DNA from: Balneolaceae bacterium SMO_bin1
GTDB lineage: Bacteria; Bacteroidota; Rhodothermia; Balneolales; Balneolaceae
DNA: 7,353 nucleotides
Direction of reading: 5' to 3'
Assembly (NCBI GenBank): GCA_003123965.1
Contig: NNSL01000355.1
Span: forward strand, 1 to 7,353
Shown here: piece by piece, positions 1 to 5,934 of the stretch
How the letters are laid out: every line of letters starts with the position of its first letter
Numbering within the stretch: the first letter of the stretch is position 1
Notes under the pieces: model-generated
Seen by the model: only the letters and a program-made list of their open reading frames with translations
Told to the model about the DNA's origin: nothing
Databases searched by the model: none
Made by a program: the position numbers and the translations under genes

Positions 1-998
1 TTTCAAAAGATAATTTATACCTTCCGGGGCCTGATTTTGTTGACCGCGTGCATATGGACTCCGATCGCAACCCGCGGGTGCTTCGGAATCTGCAGACGTT
101 ATTTAATCACGGACGCCTGAGCGGAACTGGTTATCTATCTATTTTACCGGTTGATCAAGGTATTGAGCACTCGGGCGGAGCTTCATTTGCGCCTAATCCC
201 GGTGGATTTGACCCTGAACATATTGTTAAGCTGGCCATTGAGGGCGGCTGCAACGGTGTTGCTTCAACGGTAGGTTTGCTGGGCTCGGTAGCACGAAAAT
301 ACGCGCATAAAATTCCGTTCATTGTAAAAATCAACCACAACGAGTTGATGACCTACCCCAATAATTACGATCAAATTCTCTTTGGTTCCGTTGAAAAAGC
401 GTTTGACATGGGCGCTGTAGCTATTGGCGCAACCATCTATTTTGGGTCAGAAGAGTCCGGACGACAAATTCAGGAAATTGCTGAAGCCTTTGAGCGAGCG
501 CATGAACTTGGCATGGCAACCATTTTGTGGTGCTACACGCGGCACTCTGCGTTCAAAATCAATGGTACAGATTACCACGCCTCTGCAGATTTAACGGGGC
601 AGGCCAATCACATTGGGTCAACCATTCAGGCCGATATTGTGAAACAGAAACAAGCCACAAATAATGGTGGTTATAAAGCGCTCAATAAAGGGGATAACTC
701 CTACGGTAAGTATGATGAACGCATGTACAGCGAGCTCACCACGGATCACCCCATTGATTTAACCCGATACCAGGTGGCCAACTGCTACATGGGCCGCGCG
801 GGGTTGATTAACTCTGGCGGCGCCTCTGGCGATAATGATTTTGCACAAGCCGTACGCACAGCAGTAATAAACAAGCGTGCTGGCGGTATGGGCCTGATTA
901 GCGGACGTAAAGCGTTTCAGCGACCGATGAAAGAAGGGGTAAAACTGCTTAATTTTATCCAGGATGTATATCTCGATGACGATATTACCGTAGCATAA
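1..998 (+). CDS. fbaB: Class I fructose-bisphosphate aldolase, DhnA/FbaB type (5' partial)
   Basis: Cytosolic glycolytic/gluconeogenic enzyme that reversibly cleaves fructose-1,6-bisphosphate to dihydroxyacetone phosphate and glyceraldehyde-3-phosphate through a Schiff-base lysine. The frame is open from base 3, and the residues before the first possible start (GTG at 48), [16 protein letters not shown], match the N-terminal region of E. coli FbaB as I recall it. The gene therefore begins off the left edge, with about 24 residues missing; 331 residues are visible against about 350 in E. coli. Conserved blocks include [39 protein letters not shown] and the C-terminal [16 protein letters not shown]. 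The expected Schiff-base lysine is the K of ADIVKQK, codon 642-644. A short insertion relative to E. coli lies around 690-712 ([14 protein letters not shown]). It ends with TAA and is followed directly by a terminator, so it closes its transcription unit. Family assignment is very secure; in vivo direction of flux is not inferable. Confidence 0.96.
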   Translation, partial: SKDNLYLPGPDFVDRVHMDSDRNPRVLRNLQTLFNHGRLSGTGYLSILPVDQGIEHSGGASFAPNPGGFDPEHIVKLAIEGGCNGVASTVGLLGSVARKYAHKIPFIVKINHNELMTYPNNYDQILFGSVEKAFDMGAVAIGATIYFGSEESGRQIQEIAEAFERAHELGMATILWCYTRHSAFKINGTDYHASADLTGQANHIGSTIQADIVKQKQATNNGGYKALNKGDNSYGKYDERMYSELTTDHPIDLTRYQVANCYMGRAGLINSGGASGDNDFAQAVRTAVINKRAGGMGLISGRKAFQRPMKEGVKLLNFIQDVYLDDDITVA

Positions 999-1012
999 AT
1001 ATAAGGAGTGCC

Positions 1013-1054
1013 AAGGGTCTTACCGGGAACAAAAACTGGTAAGACCTTTATTTT
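1013..1054 (+). terminator. Rho-independent terminator after the aldolase gene
   Basis: The arms AAGGGTCTTACC (1013-1024) and GGTAAGACCTTT (1038-1049) pair over 12 bp with one G-U. The stem can be extended by two inner pairs (1025-1026 with 1036-1037), leaving a 9-nt A-rich loop. The right arm runs into TTTATTTT. The stem starts 15 nt after the aldolase stop codon. It should separate aldolase transcription from the membrane protein/radA unit. Confidence 0.85.
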
Positions 1055-1151
1055 CCTGCCTGTAAACAATTAGCAACAGGAAACCGTATACAAATTTGTC
1101 CTGCTAAACCGTCTTTAGTTCAAATCTTGGGCGGGTTAATAAAATAATTCT
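1055..1151 (+). other. Leader region upstream of the membrane protein/radA pair
   Basis: Non-coding stretch between the aldolase terminator and the UPF0104 gene. It must hold the promoter of the downstream pair if the terminator works, but I cannot assign one: no clean TAnnTTTG with an upstream TTG is present, only imperfect matches such as TACAAATTTG at 1089-1098. It contains short alternative inverted repeats: ACAGGAAA at 1076-1083 can pair with TTTCCTG at 1052-1058, CCTGT at 1059-1063 or TCCTG at 1099-1103. No Shine-Dalgarno precedes the start; the last 15 bases are A/T-rich. Confidence 0.4.
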
Positions 1152-2240
1152 TTGGCTAATAACACCGAACACATAGAAGAAAATCCGCGCAAGTATTTCT
1201 CTATGAAATACTTGGTTATATCTATTGCCCTGAGTATCGCGGGTATGGGCGTGGTTTTTTATTTGACCTATACGCCTAACGGACTGGAGTATTTGCGTCC
1301 AAAAAGATTACCGGGCTTATTTATAGCGCTGATAGTTTCTTTTTTACGCGTTTGGTTTGTAGCGGCTAAAATTCGCTACCTGGCCGAGCGTAAACTAGGA
1401 TGGATGCAGTCATTTCGGGTAGTACTGGCGTGGGATTTTACCTCGGCGGTGACACCCTCGACCATTGGTGGGGCCCCGCTGGCAACTTATGCCATGAGCA
1501 AAGAAGGACTTTCACTGGGCCAGTCAACCGCTATTATCTTATACAGTGTTCTGCTGGACCAGCTTTGGTTTGCCTTGTCTATTCCAATCTTGCTGATTGC
1601 CGGAATTTATTACGAAGTGGTGCCGGAAAATATAGGTATGGTTGGCGACGTGTCGATGTTTTTGATATATGCCGGCTTGTTGATATATGCAGCCCTGCTT
1701 GCGTACGGCGTTTTAAAAAACCCTGCAGCGCTTAAAAAAGTTGTCAATTTTGTATTTCGGCTACCATTTTTACGTCGATGGAAAGAACCGATGGCTCGAG
1801 AGGCTGAGCGGCTGGAAGAGTATTCGCATGAGCTGCGCAAAAAGCCACCCAGCTTTCTCATTAAAACATTTCTGCTCTCATCCATGTCTTGGGTGTGCCG
1901 AATTGCCTTGCCGACTATAGTGATTTTGAGTCTGCTGCCCGCGCCAGAAATTCTTTCTTTGCTCCGTAGCCTGGCTATGAATCTGGCTTTCTTGATAATG
2001 CCTACACCCGGCGGAAGTGGTGGTGTTGAAGGGCTTTTTGCCATCTTCCAAGGACCTCTCATCGATCGTGAAGTATTCATTGGTCTCTCAGTTTTTGTAT
2101 GGCGAATCATCAGTTATTACATCAGCATCGGGTTAGGCATGATGGCCATGACGTGGTACATAAATCGCTCAGTTGTTGAAAAATATGCTGATAATAACGT
2201 TGACGAAACGCCCGAAGAAAGCTCAAAAATTAATCAGTAA
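1152..2240 (+). CDS. UPF0104 / YbhN-type polytopic membrane protein (lysylphosphatidylglycerol synthase TM-region family)
   Basis: A 362-residue inner-membrane protein of the flippase-like family that also forms the membrane half of MprF. There is no soluble aminoacyl-transferase domain, so it is not an aminoacyl-lipid synthase; a lipid or glycolipid transport role is suggested only by family. Hydrophobic segments lie at roughly residues 18-40, 54-76, 88-100, 124-153, 167-187, 237-262, 270-284 and 308-335. Family signatures are TPSTIGGAPLATYAM (101-115) and MPTPGGSGGVEG (283-294). A charged loop at 205-232 (RLPFLRRWKEPMAREAERLE) is probably cytoplasmic, and the tail (345-362) is acidic and polar. 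The start taken is TTG at 1152, with an in-frame stop at 1140 just upstream; ATG at 1203 (residue 18) is the alternative and would remove only a hydrophilic N-terminal tail. radA begins 5 nt downstream, which suggests co-transcription. Confidence 0.88.
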   Translation: MANNTEHIEENPRKYFSMKYLVISIALSIAGMGVVFYLTYTPNGLEYLRPKRLPGLFIALIVSFLRVWFVAAKIRYLAERKLGWMQSFRVVLAWDFTSAVTPSTIGGAPLATYAMSKEGLSLGQSTAIILYSVLLDQLWFALSIPILLIAGIYYEVVPENIGMVGDVSMFLIYAGLLIYAALLAYGVLKNPAALKKVVNFVFRLPFLRRWKEPMAREAERLEEYSHELRKKPPSFLIKTFLLSSMSWVCRIALPTIVILSLLPAPEILSLLRSLAMNLAFLIMPTPGGSGGVEGLFAIFQGPLIDREVFIGLSVFVWRIISYYISIGLGMMAMTWYINRSVVEKYADNNVDETPEESSKINQ

Positions 2241-2245
2241 TTTCT

Positions 2246-3616
2246 GTGGCAAAATCACGAATTCAATATGTATGCAGTGACTGTGGACACACCTCAACCA
2301 AGTGGCTGGGCAATTGTCCAAATTGTGGCAGCTGGCATACCTTCAAAGAATTTAAGGTAAAACGAGACTCAGGTTCGTCCTCTGAGGATCACAAAGGGAA
2401 AGTAGAGGGCATAAAAGAAGATGATGCGCCCCGTTCATTAAAAGAGATTGACACTAAAGCTGAAGCTCGGTTCCCCAGCCGTATTCCTGAGCTTGATCGT
2501 GTGCTCGGCGGCGGATTTATGACGGGCTCATTTGTTTTAATTGGCGGCGACCCCGGTATTGGTAAAAGTACGCTTACCCTTCAAATCGGTAAATCCAACC
2601 CAGATCTTAAGATCCTATATTGTGCCGGTGAGGAATCGGCCGGGCAAATTAAACAGCGCGCCAAGCGGCTGGGTGTCGATTCTGAAAATCTATATGTATA
2701 TACCGACACCGACGTTAGTAAAATTTTAGAACAGGCACGCAAGCTGCAGCCCGATTTGCTTATCGTGGATTCCATCCAAACCGTTTATCGTACGGAGCTT
2801 TCGAGTATGGCTGGCAGCATTCAGCAGGTGAAGGAGTGTGCCGCCCTATTGCAGCAGATTGCGAAAAAGCAAAATATTACCACGATATTGATTGGGCACG
2901 TAACTAAAGAGGGCAGCATTGCCGGGCCCCGCGTGCTTGAACACATGGTTGATACGGTGCTGCAGTTTGAGGGCGACAGCAACTACGCCTACCGCATGCT
3001 GCGGGCACTCAAAAACCGATTTGGTGCTGCGCATGAAGTGGGTGTTTTTGAAATGCGCGAAAATGGGCTCGAGGATGTGCTCAATCCCTCGCAACTGTTT
3101 TTGTCGGAAGCCGAAACCGGCATCAGCGGCAATGCCATTGTATGTACGGTTGAAGGAACCCGACCGCTTTTGGTTGAGGTTCAGGCGCTGGTTACCGCCA
3201 GCAACTACGGCACGCCGCAGCGTACCGCCAATGGATTCGATCACCGTCGGCTTTCTATGCTTTTGGCGGTACTCGAAAAACGCGGCGGATACCAGTTTTC
3301 AGGGCAGGATGTATATCTCAATATTGCAGGCGGACTTAAACTCAACGATCCAGCTGGTGATTTGGGCGTAATGTGCGCGCTGGTATCGAGTTTGCTGGAC
3401 AAGCCGGTTACGGATAACGCTGTATTTTTAGGGGAAGCGGGACTGGGCGGCGAAGTCCGCGCGGTCAATCGAATCGATCAGCGCTTGTCTGAAATTGAAA
3501 AGCTGGGATTTTCGAATGCGTTTGTGCCACAGGCCAGCAAGATTGGAAAAACGGGGAGCAGCCTGAATCTCAATAAGGTGAAAAACAGCATTCAGGCTAT
3601 AAAAAAAGCCCTGTAG
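2246..3616 (+). CDS. radA: DNA repair protein RadA
   Basis: A 456-residue RecA-like ATPase acting in homologous recombination and branch migration at D-loops. Domain order is canonical: N-terminal four-cysteine zinc finger (C10, C13, C24, C27); RecA-like ATPase with Walker A GDPGIGKST (101-109) and Walker B LLIVDSIQT (171-179); the RadA-specific KNRFG motif (256-260); and a C-terminal Lon-protease-like domain (about 280-456) with GEAGLGGEVRAVNRI (396-410). That domain is a DNA-binding scaffold in this family, not an active protease. Length matches the family. The GTG start at 2246 is well supported because the zinc finger begins nine codons later and the N-terminus MAKSRIQYVCSDCG is typical. 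It has no Shine-Dalgarno and lies 5 nt after the UPF0104 stop. Its last codons (ATA AAA AAA GCC CTG TAG) overlap the terminator of the convergent rpsU gene. Confidence 0.98.
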   Translation: MAKSRIQYVCSDCGHTSTKWLGNCPNCGSWHTFKEFKVKRDSGSSSEDHKGKVEGIKEDDAPRSLKEIDTKAEARFPSRIPELDRVLGGGFMTGSFVLIGGDPGIGKSTLTLQIGKSNPDLKILYCAGEESAGQIKQRAKRLGVDSENLYVYTDTDVSKILEQARKLQPDLLIVDSIQTVYRTELSSMAGSIQQVKECAALLQQIAKKQNITTILIGHVTKEGSIAGPRVLEHMVDTVLQFEGDSNYAYRMLRALKNRFGAAHEVGVFEMRENGLEDVLNPSQLFLSEAETGISGNAIVCTVEGTRPLLVEVQALVTASNYGTPQRTANGFDHRRLSMLLAVLEKRGGYQFSGQDVYLNIAGGLKLNDPAGDLGVMCALVSSLLDKPVTDNAVFLGEAGLGGEVRAVNRIDQRLSEIEKLGFSNAFVPQASKIGKTGSSLNLNKVKNSIQAIKKAL

Positions 3617-3631
3617 AAAACCCACAGGGCT
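3600..3631 (-). terminator. Rho-independent terminator of rpsU, overlapping the radA 3' end
   Basis: Perfect 8-bp stem: AGCCCTGT at 3607-3614 pairs with ACAGGGCT at 3624-3631, loop of 9 nt. Read on the minus strand the hairpin is followed by seven T residues (complement of the A-tract 3600-3606), a textbook terminator 25 nt after the rpsU stop. On the plus strand the hairpin is followed by CAAAATTGAT with no T-tract, so it is unlikely to be a good terminator for radA. The U-tract and one stem arm lie inside the radA coding sequence, including its stop codon. Confidence 0.85.
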
Positions 3632-3656
3632 CAAAATTGATATAGAAAGCTACAAT

Positions 3657-3851
3657 CTAGTACTGATTACGGTCGCGTCGTTTTTGATCGCGAATACTTT
3701 TCTTAAGCGCTTCACGGCGTTCTTTCGAAGGCTTGGTAAACTGCTGCCGATCGCGATATTCATTTAAAATGCGCGAACGCGTAACCATCTTTTTGAACCG
3801 GTTGATGGCCCGGTCTATGCTTTCATTGTCTTTTACTTCTACACCAATCAT
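3657..3851 (-). CDS. rpsU: Small ribosomal subunit protein bS21
   Basis: A 64-residue, strongly basic 30S protein located near the 3' end of 16S rRNA at the platform. The N-terminus MIGVEVKDNESIDRAINRFKK is the family pattern, followed by QQFTKPSKERREALKK and a Lys/Arg-rich tail ending in RRDRNQY. The start is ATG, the only ATG start among the genes whose 5' end is visible. There is no Shine-Dalgarno; the bases before the start are A/T-rich. It has its own candidate promoter and a strong terminator, so it is probably transcribed alone or as the last gene after mutY-DUF2400. Aligned without gaps through the shared F-x-KPS segment, residue 54 is Arg where I recall Tyr in Flavobacterium johnsoniae bS21 (see findings). 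Confidence 0.95.
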   Translation of the reverse strand: MIGVEVKDNESIDRAINRFKKMVTRSRILNEYRDRQQFTKPSKERREALKKSIRDQKRRDRNQY

Positions 3852-3885
3852 ACAAAATTTGTTGAGTTATACTTTTTTCGGACGA

Positions 3886-3893
3886 CAAATATA
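3886..3893 (-). promoter_or_regulatory. rpsU: Candidate Bacteroidota-type -7 promoter element for rpsU
   Basis: On the minus strand this reads TATATTTG, an exact match to the TAnnTTTG -7 consensus used by the Bacteroidota housekeeping sigma factor. It ends 34 nt before the rpsU ATG, implying a 5' UTR of roughly 25-30 nt. No good TTTG/TTG -33 element is visible at the usual spacing, so support is from one element plus position. Confidence 0.5.
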
Positions 3894-3956
3894 AGAATTA
3901 TTTGATAAAAGTATAAGTGATTAGGTGATATTTTTATTGAAAAATAACAGCATGCT

Positions 3957-4796
3957 TTACGGCAATACATGTGGGTTTATTAAAAATTCCGGTGGTATTT
4001 GCTGTTTTTGTACGCCTATACCAAATAGTGCGTAGTCATACTTCGCGGGATCGTTGGGATCGAGCAGGCGGACATTTTGCGTGAGTTCTTGGGCGGCTTT
4101 CCAATCATTGTAGCTTCGGGTGAGCAAACCCAGTGCTCGGGCCTGCCGCGCTGCATGAACGTCCAATGGCACCACTAAATCTGATGGCTCCATAAAATGC
4201 ATGATGCCCGGATCTACAAGACTGTCGTTGCGAATAACCCAACGCAAATACATGTATAATCGCTTGGCCGCGCTGCCCTTTTCGGGATTGGAAACGTGCT
4301 TTCGAGTGCGGCGCGGAATTTCATCATGCTGGTTAAAAAATTGATGATGAAAAACGGTGATGAGTTCTTTCTGTTCATGTTGTGCTTTTTGATAACAATA
4401 TTTCCAAAACGCTTCAAACGTATCATACGAAAATAAAATTTTCTGCAGGGTTTTGGTGATCCAATACATATCAACCGGTTTAAAAGTGCGGTGCTTAAAT
4501 CCGTCAAATACCTGCCGGTCGTTTTCACTAAAGTTGCGAACAAAGTTGGAAGGCTGATGACCCATGCGCTGTAATAAATCTTCTACTTTTGCCAGCACAA
4601 TATCGCGGCGTCCCCATGCCATAATTGCGGCAAAGAATCCCGCTAGTTCCTGATCTTTTTTGTCCTCGAATGCATGCATAAACGAAACCGGATCATCTTT
4701 GATGTAAGCGGGTTGTTCAATTCGTTCAACCCATTGGTCCAGATACGGTTTCAGTGCTTTAATTTGCTTAGTTGATGCAGCGTTTAATTCGGGCAA
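3957..4796 (-). CDS. TIGR02757 / DUF2400 family protein
   Basis: A 279-residue soluble protein of a family with no established function. Family-like blocks, in order: YIKDDPVSFMHAFEDKKD (31-48), ELAGFFAAIMAWGRR (50-64), GSAAKRLYMYLRWVIR (174-189), VPLDVHAARQARALGLL (209-225), DWKAAQELT (231-239) and DPNDPAKYDYALFGIG (246-261). The P-L-D-V-H-x-x-R segment followed by an alpha-helical stretch and a terminal LFGIG recalls the catalytic-Asp region of HhH-GPD DNA glycosylases; this is my inference, not an assigned function. No Fe-S cysteines follow and no classical helix-hairpin-helix is evident. The only plausible start is TTG at 4796: an in-frame stop lies at 4809-4811 and the first internal Met is residue 40, inside a conserved block. 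It begins 4 nt after the mutY stop, so the two are almost certainly co-transcribed, which makes a DNA-repair role worth considering. Confidence 0.88.
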   Translation of the reverse strand: MPELNAASTKQIKALKPYLDQWVERIEQPAYIKDDPVSFMHAFEDKKDQELAGFFAAIMAWGRRDIVLAKVEDLLQRMGHQPSNFVRNFSENDRQVFDGFKHRTFKPVDMYWITKTLQKILFSYDTFEAFWKYCYQKAQHEQKELITVFHHQFFNQHDEIPRRTRKHVSNPEKGSAAKRLYMYLRWVIRNDSLVDPGIMHFMEPSDLVVPLDVHAARQARALGLLTRSYNDWKAAQELTQNVRLLDPNDPAKYDYALFGIGVQKQQIPPEFLINPHVLP

Positions 4797-4800
4797 GATA

Positions 4801-5895
4801 TTAGAGATTCAATTCTTTTTGTCGAAATTCCTTGCTCATCAGTTTGTCGGTAAGCCGGCGATTGGCTTTGGGAAAAGGAAACTGGTCGAGTTGTTGCACG
4901 GACACCCATTTAACCTGTTGACTCGTTTTGGGCTTCGGAGTGCCGTCAACGAGGGTGCAAATATAAGCGTGCAGCGTAATTTTAAAGTGCGAATACGCAT
5001 GCTTAAGCGTCATGAACGGTTCGATAATTTTCGACTCAACTCCTAACTCCTCCCGAAGCTCGCGAACCACAGTTTCTTTTATTGATTCCCCTTCTTTTTT
5101 CTTGCCGCCCGGAAACTCCCAAAGCCCGCCCAGCATGGCATCTTCAGGGCGCAGCGCAATAAGGACATCACCATTTTGATCAATTAATATTCCCACGCCA
5201 ATATCGTGGTGGGGCACTGTCTTGGCGGGTGATTTATACGGAATTTCATCAGTCTTAACCTGTTTTTGGGCAATGCATCCGGCCGCAATTGGACACGCCT
5301 GGCAATTGGGATTTGAAGGTGTGCAAACCGTTGCCCCCAGCTCCATCACTGCTTGGTTAAAATCACCGGGGCGATCGGGGTCCAACAGTTCATCAGCATG
5401 CTCCTGAATGGTATTTTTGGTAGCCGTTTTCCGCACGTCGTCTTCAATGCCAAAATAGCGACTCAAAACGCGAATAACGTTCCCATCAACCACAGCGTGG
5501 GGCTTTTGGTAGGCAATGCTCAGTACCGCTGCGGCAGTGTAGGGACCAATGCCTTTAAGCTGGGTGATTTCGTCCCAGGTATCCGGCACGGAGCCATCAA
5601 ACTGTTCTACTACGGTTTGGGCGGCACTATGCAGGTAGCGCGCGCGGCTGTAATATCCCAGGCCTTCCCAAACGCTGAGTACATCTTGTTGTGAAGCTTC
5701 GGCCAGATCATCAACGGTAGGAAAGTGCTCAATAAACCGGTTGAAATAAGGAGTAGCCTGATCAACGCGGGTCTGCTGCAGCATTATTTCTGACAGCCAG
5801 ATGAAATAGGGGTTGCCAGAGTCGCGCCAGGGCATGGAGCGTTTGTTGGCATCGTACCAAGTGAGTAATTGCGATCGAAATTCTTCGTCCGTCAA
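4801..5895 (-). CDS. mutY: A/G-specific adenine DNA glycosylase MutY with complete Nudix box
   Basis: A 364-residue repair enzyme that removes adenine mispaired with 8-oxoguanine. The catalytic domain is intact: catalytic Glu36 in SEIMLQQTRV (35-44), helix-hairpin-helix LKGIGPYTAAA (113-123), catalytic Asp137 in VVDGNVIRV (135-143), and a [4Fe-4S] motif C191-x6-C198-x2-C201-x5-C207. The C-terminal Nudix-fold domain (about 228-355) has the YSH loop (301-303), equivalent to the 8-oxoG-sensing FSH loop of MutY, and a full Nudix signature at 264-286 (G-x5-E-x7-RELxEELGV), which is usually degenerate in well-studied MutY proteins. The start is TTG at 5895; an in-frame stop at 5911-5913 leaves no ATG/GTG upstream, and the WYDANKRSMPWR block needs the N-terminus to be here. 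No Shine-Dalgarno is visible. It follows the propeller/Ig gene by 39 nt and precedes the DUF2400 gene by 4 nt. Confidence 0.97.
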   Translation of the reverse strand: MTDEEFRSQLLTWYDANKRSMPWRDSGNPYFIWLSEIMLQQTRVDQATPYFNRFIEHFPTVDDLAEASQQDVLSVWEGLGYYSRARYLHSAAQTVVEQFDGSVPDTWDEITQLKGIGPYTAAAVLSIAYQKPHAVVDGNVIRVLSRYFGIEDDVRKTATKNTIQEHADELLDPDRPGDFNQAVMELGATVCTPSNPNCQACPIAAGCIAQKQVKTDEIPYKSPAKTVPHHDIGVGILIDQNGDVLIALRPEDAMLGGLWEFPGGKKKEGESIKETVVRELREELGVESKIIEPFMTLKHAYSHFKITLHAYICTLVDGTPKPKTSQQVKWVSVQQLDQFPFPKANRRLTDKLMSKEFRQKELNL

Positions 5896-5934
5896 ATTAA
5901 AAAGTTGAATTTATAGAGCTGACTAAAAGTGTAA

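Noticed and set aside
48..998. GTG at 48 or ATG at 54 as the true start of the aldolase gene
   Set aside because: The same frame is open to the left edge and the upstream residues ([13 protein letters not shown]) match the FbaB N-terminal region, so the gene is 5' partial.
1610..2110. A 166-residue antisense ORF within the UPF0104 gene
   Set aside because: The plus-strand frame carries clear membrane segments and family motifs; the antisense product is low-complexity basic sequence without recognisable features.
2846..3371. Overlapping long ORFs inside radA (132 aa on minus, 150 aa on plus in another frame)
   Set aside because: Shadows of radA codon bias; their translations show no domain pattern, while the radA frame is fully conserved.
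3929..3946. AT-only 7-bp hairpin (TATTTTT/AAAAATA) between the DUF2400 gene and rpsU as a terminator
   Set aside because: With no G-C pairs the stem would be too weak, and such symmetry is expected by chance in an A/T-rich intergenic stretch.
5893..5900. TAATTTTG on the minus strand as a -7 promoter element for mutY
   Set aside because: It overlaps the mutY start codon itself, so transcription would begin inside the gene.
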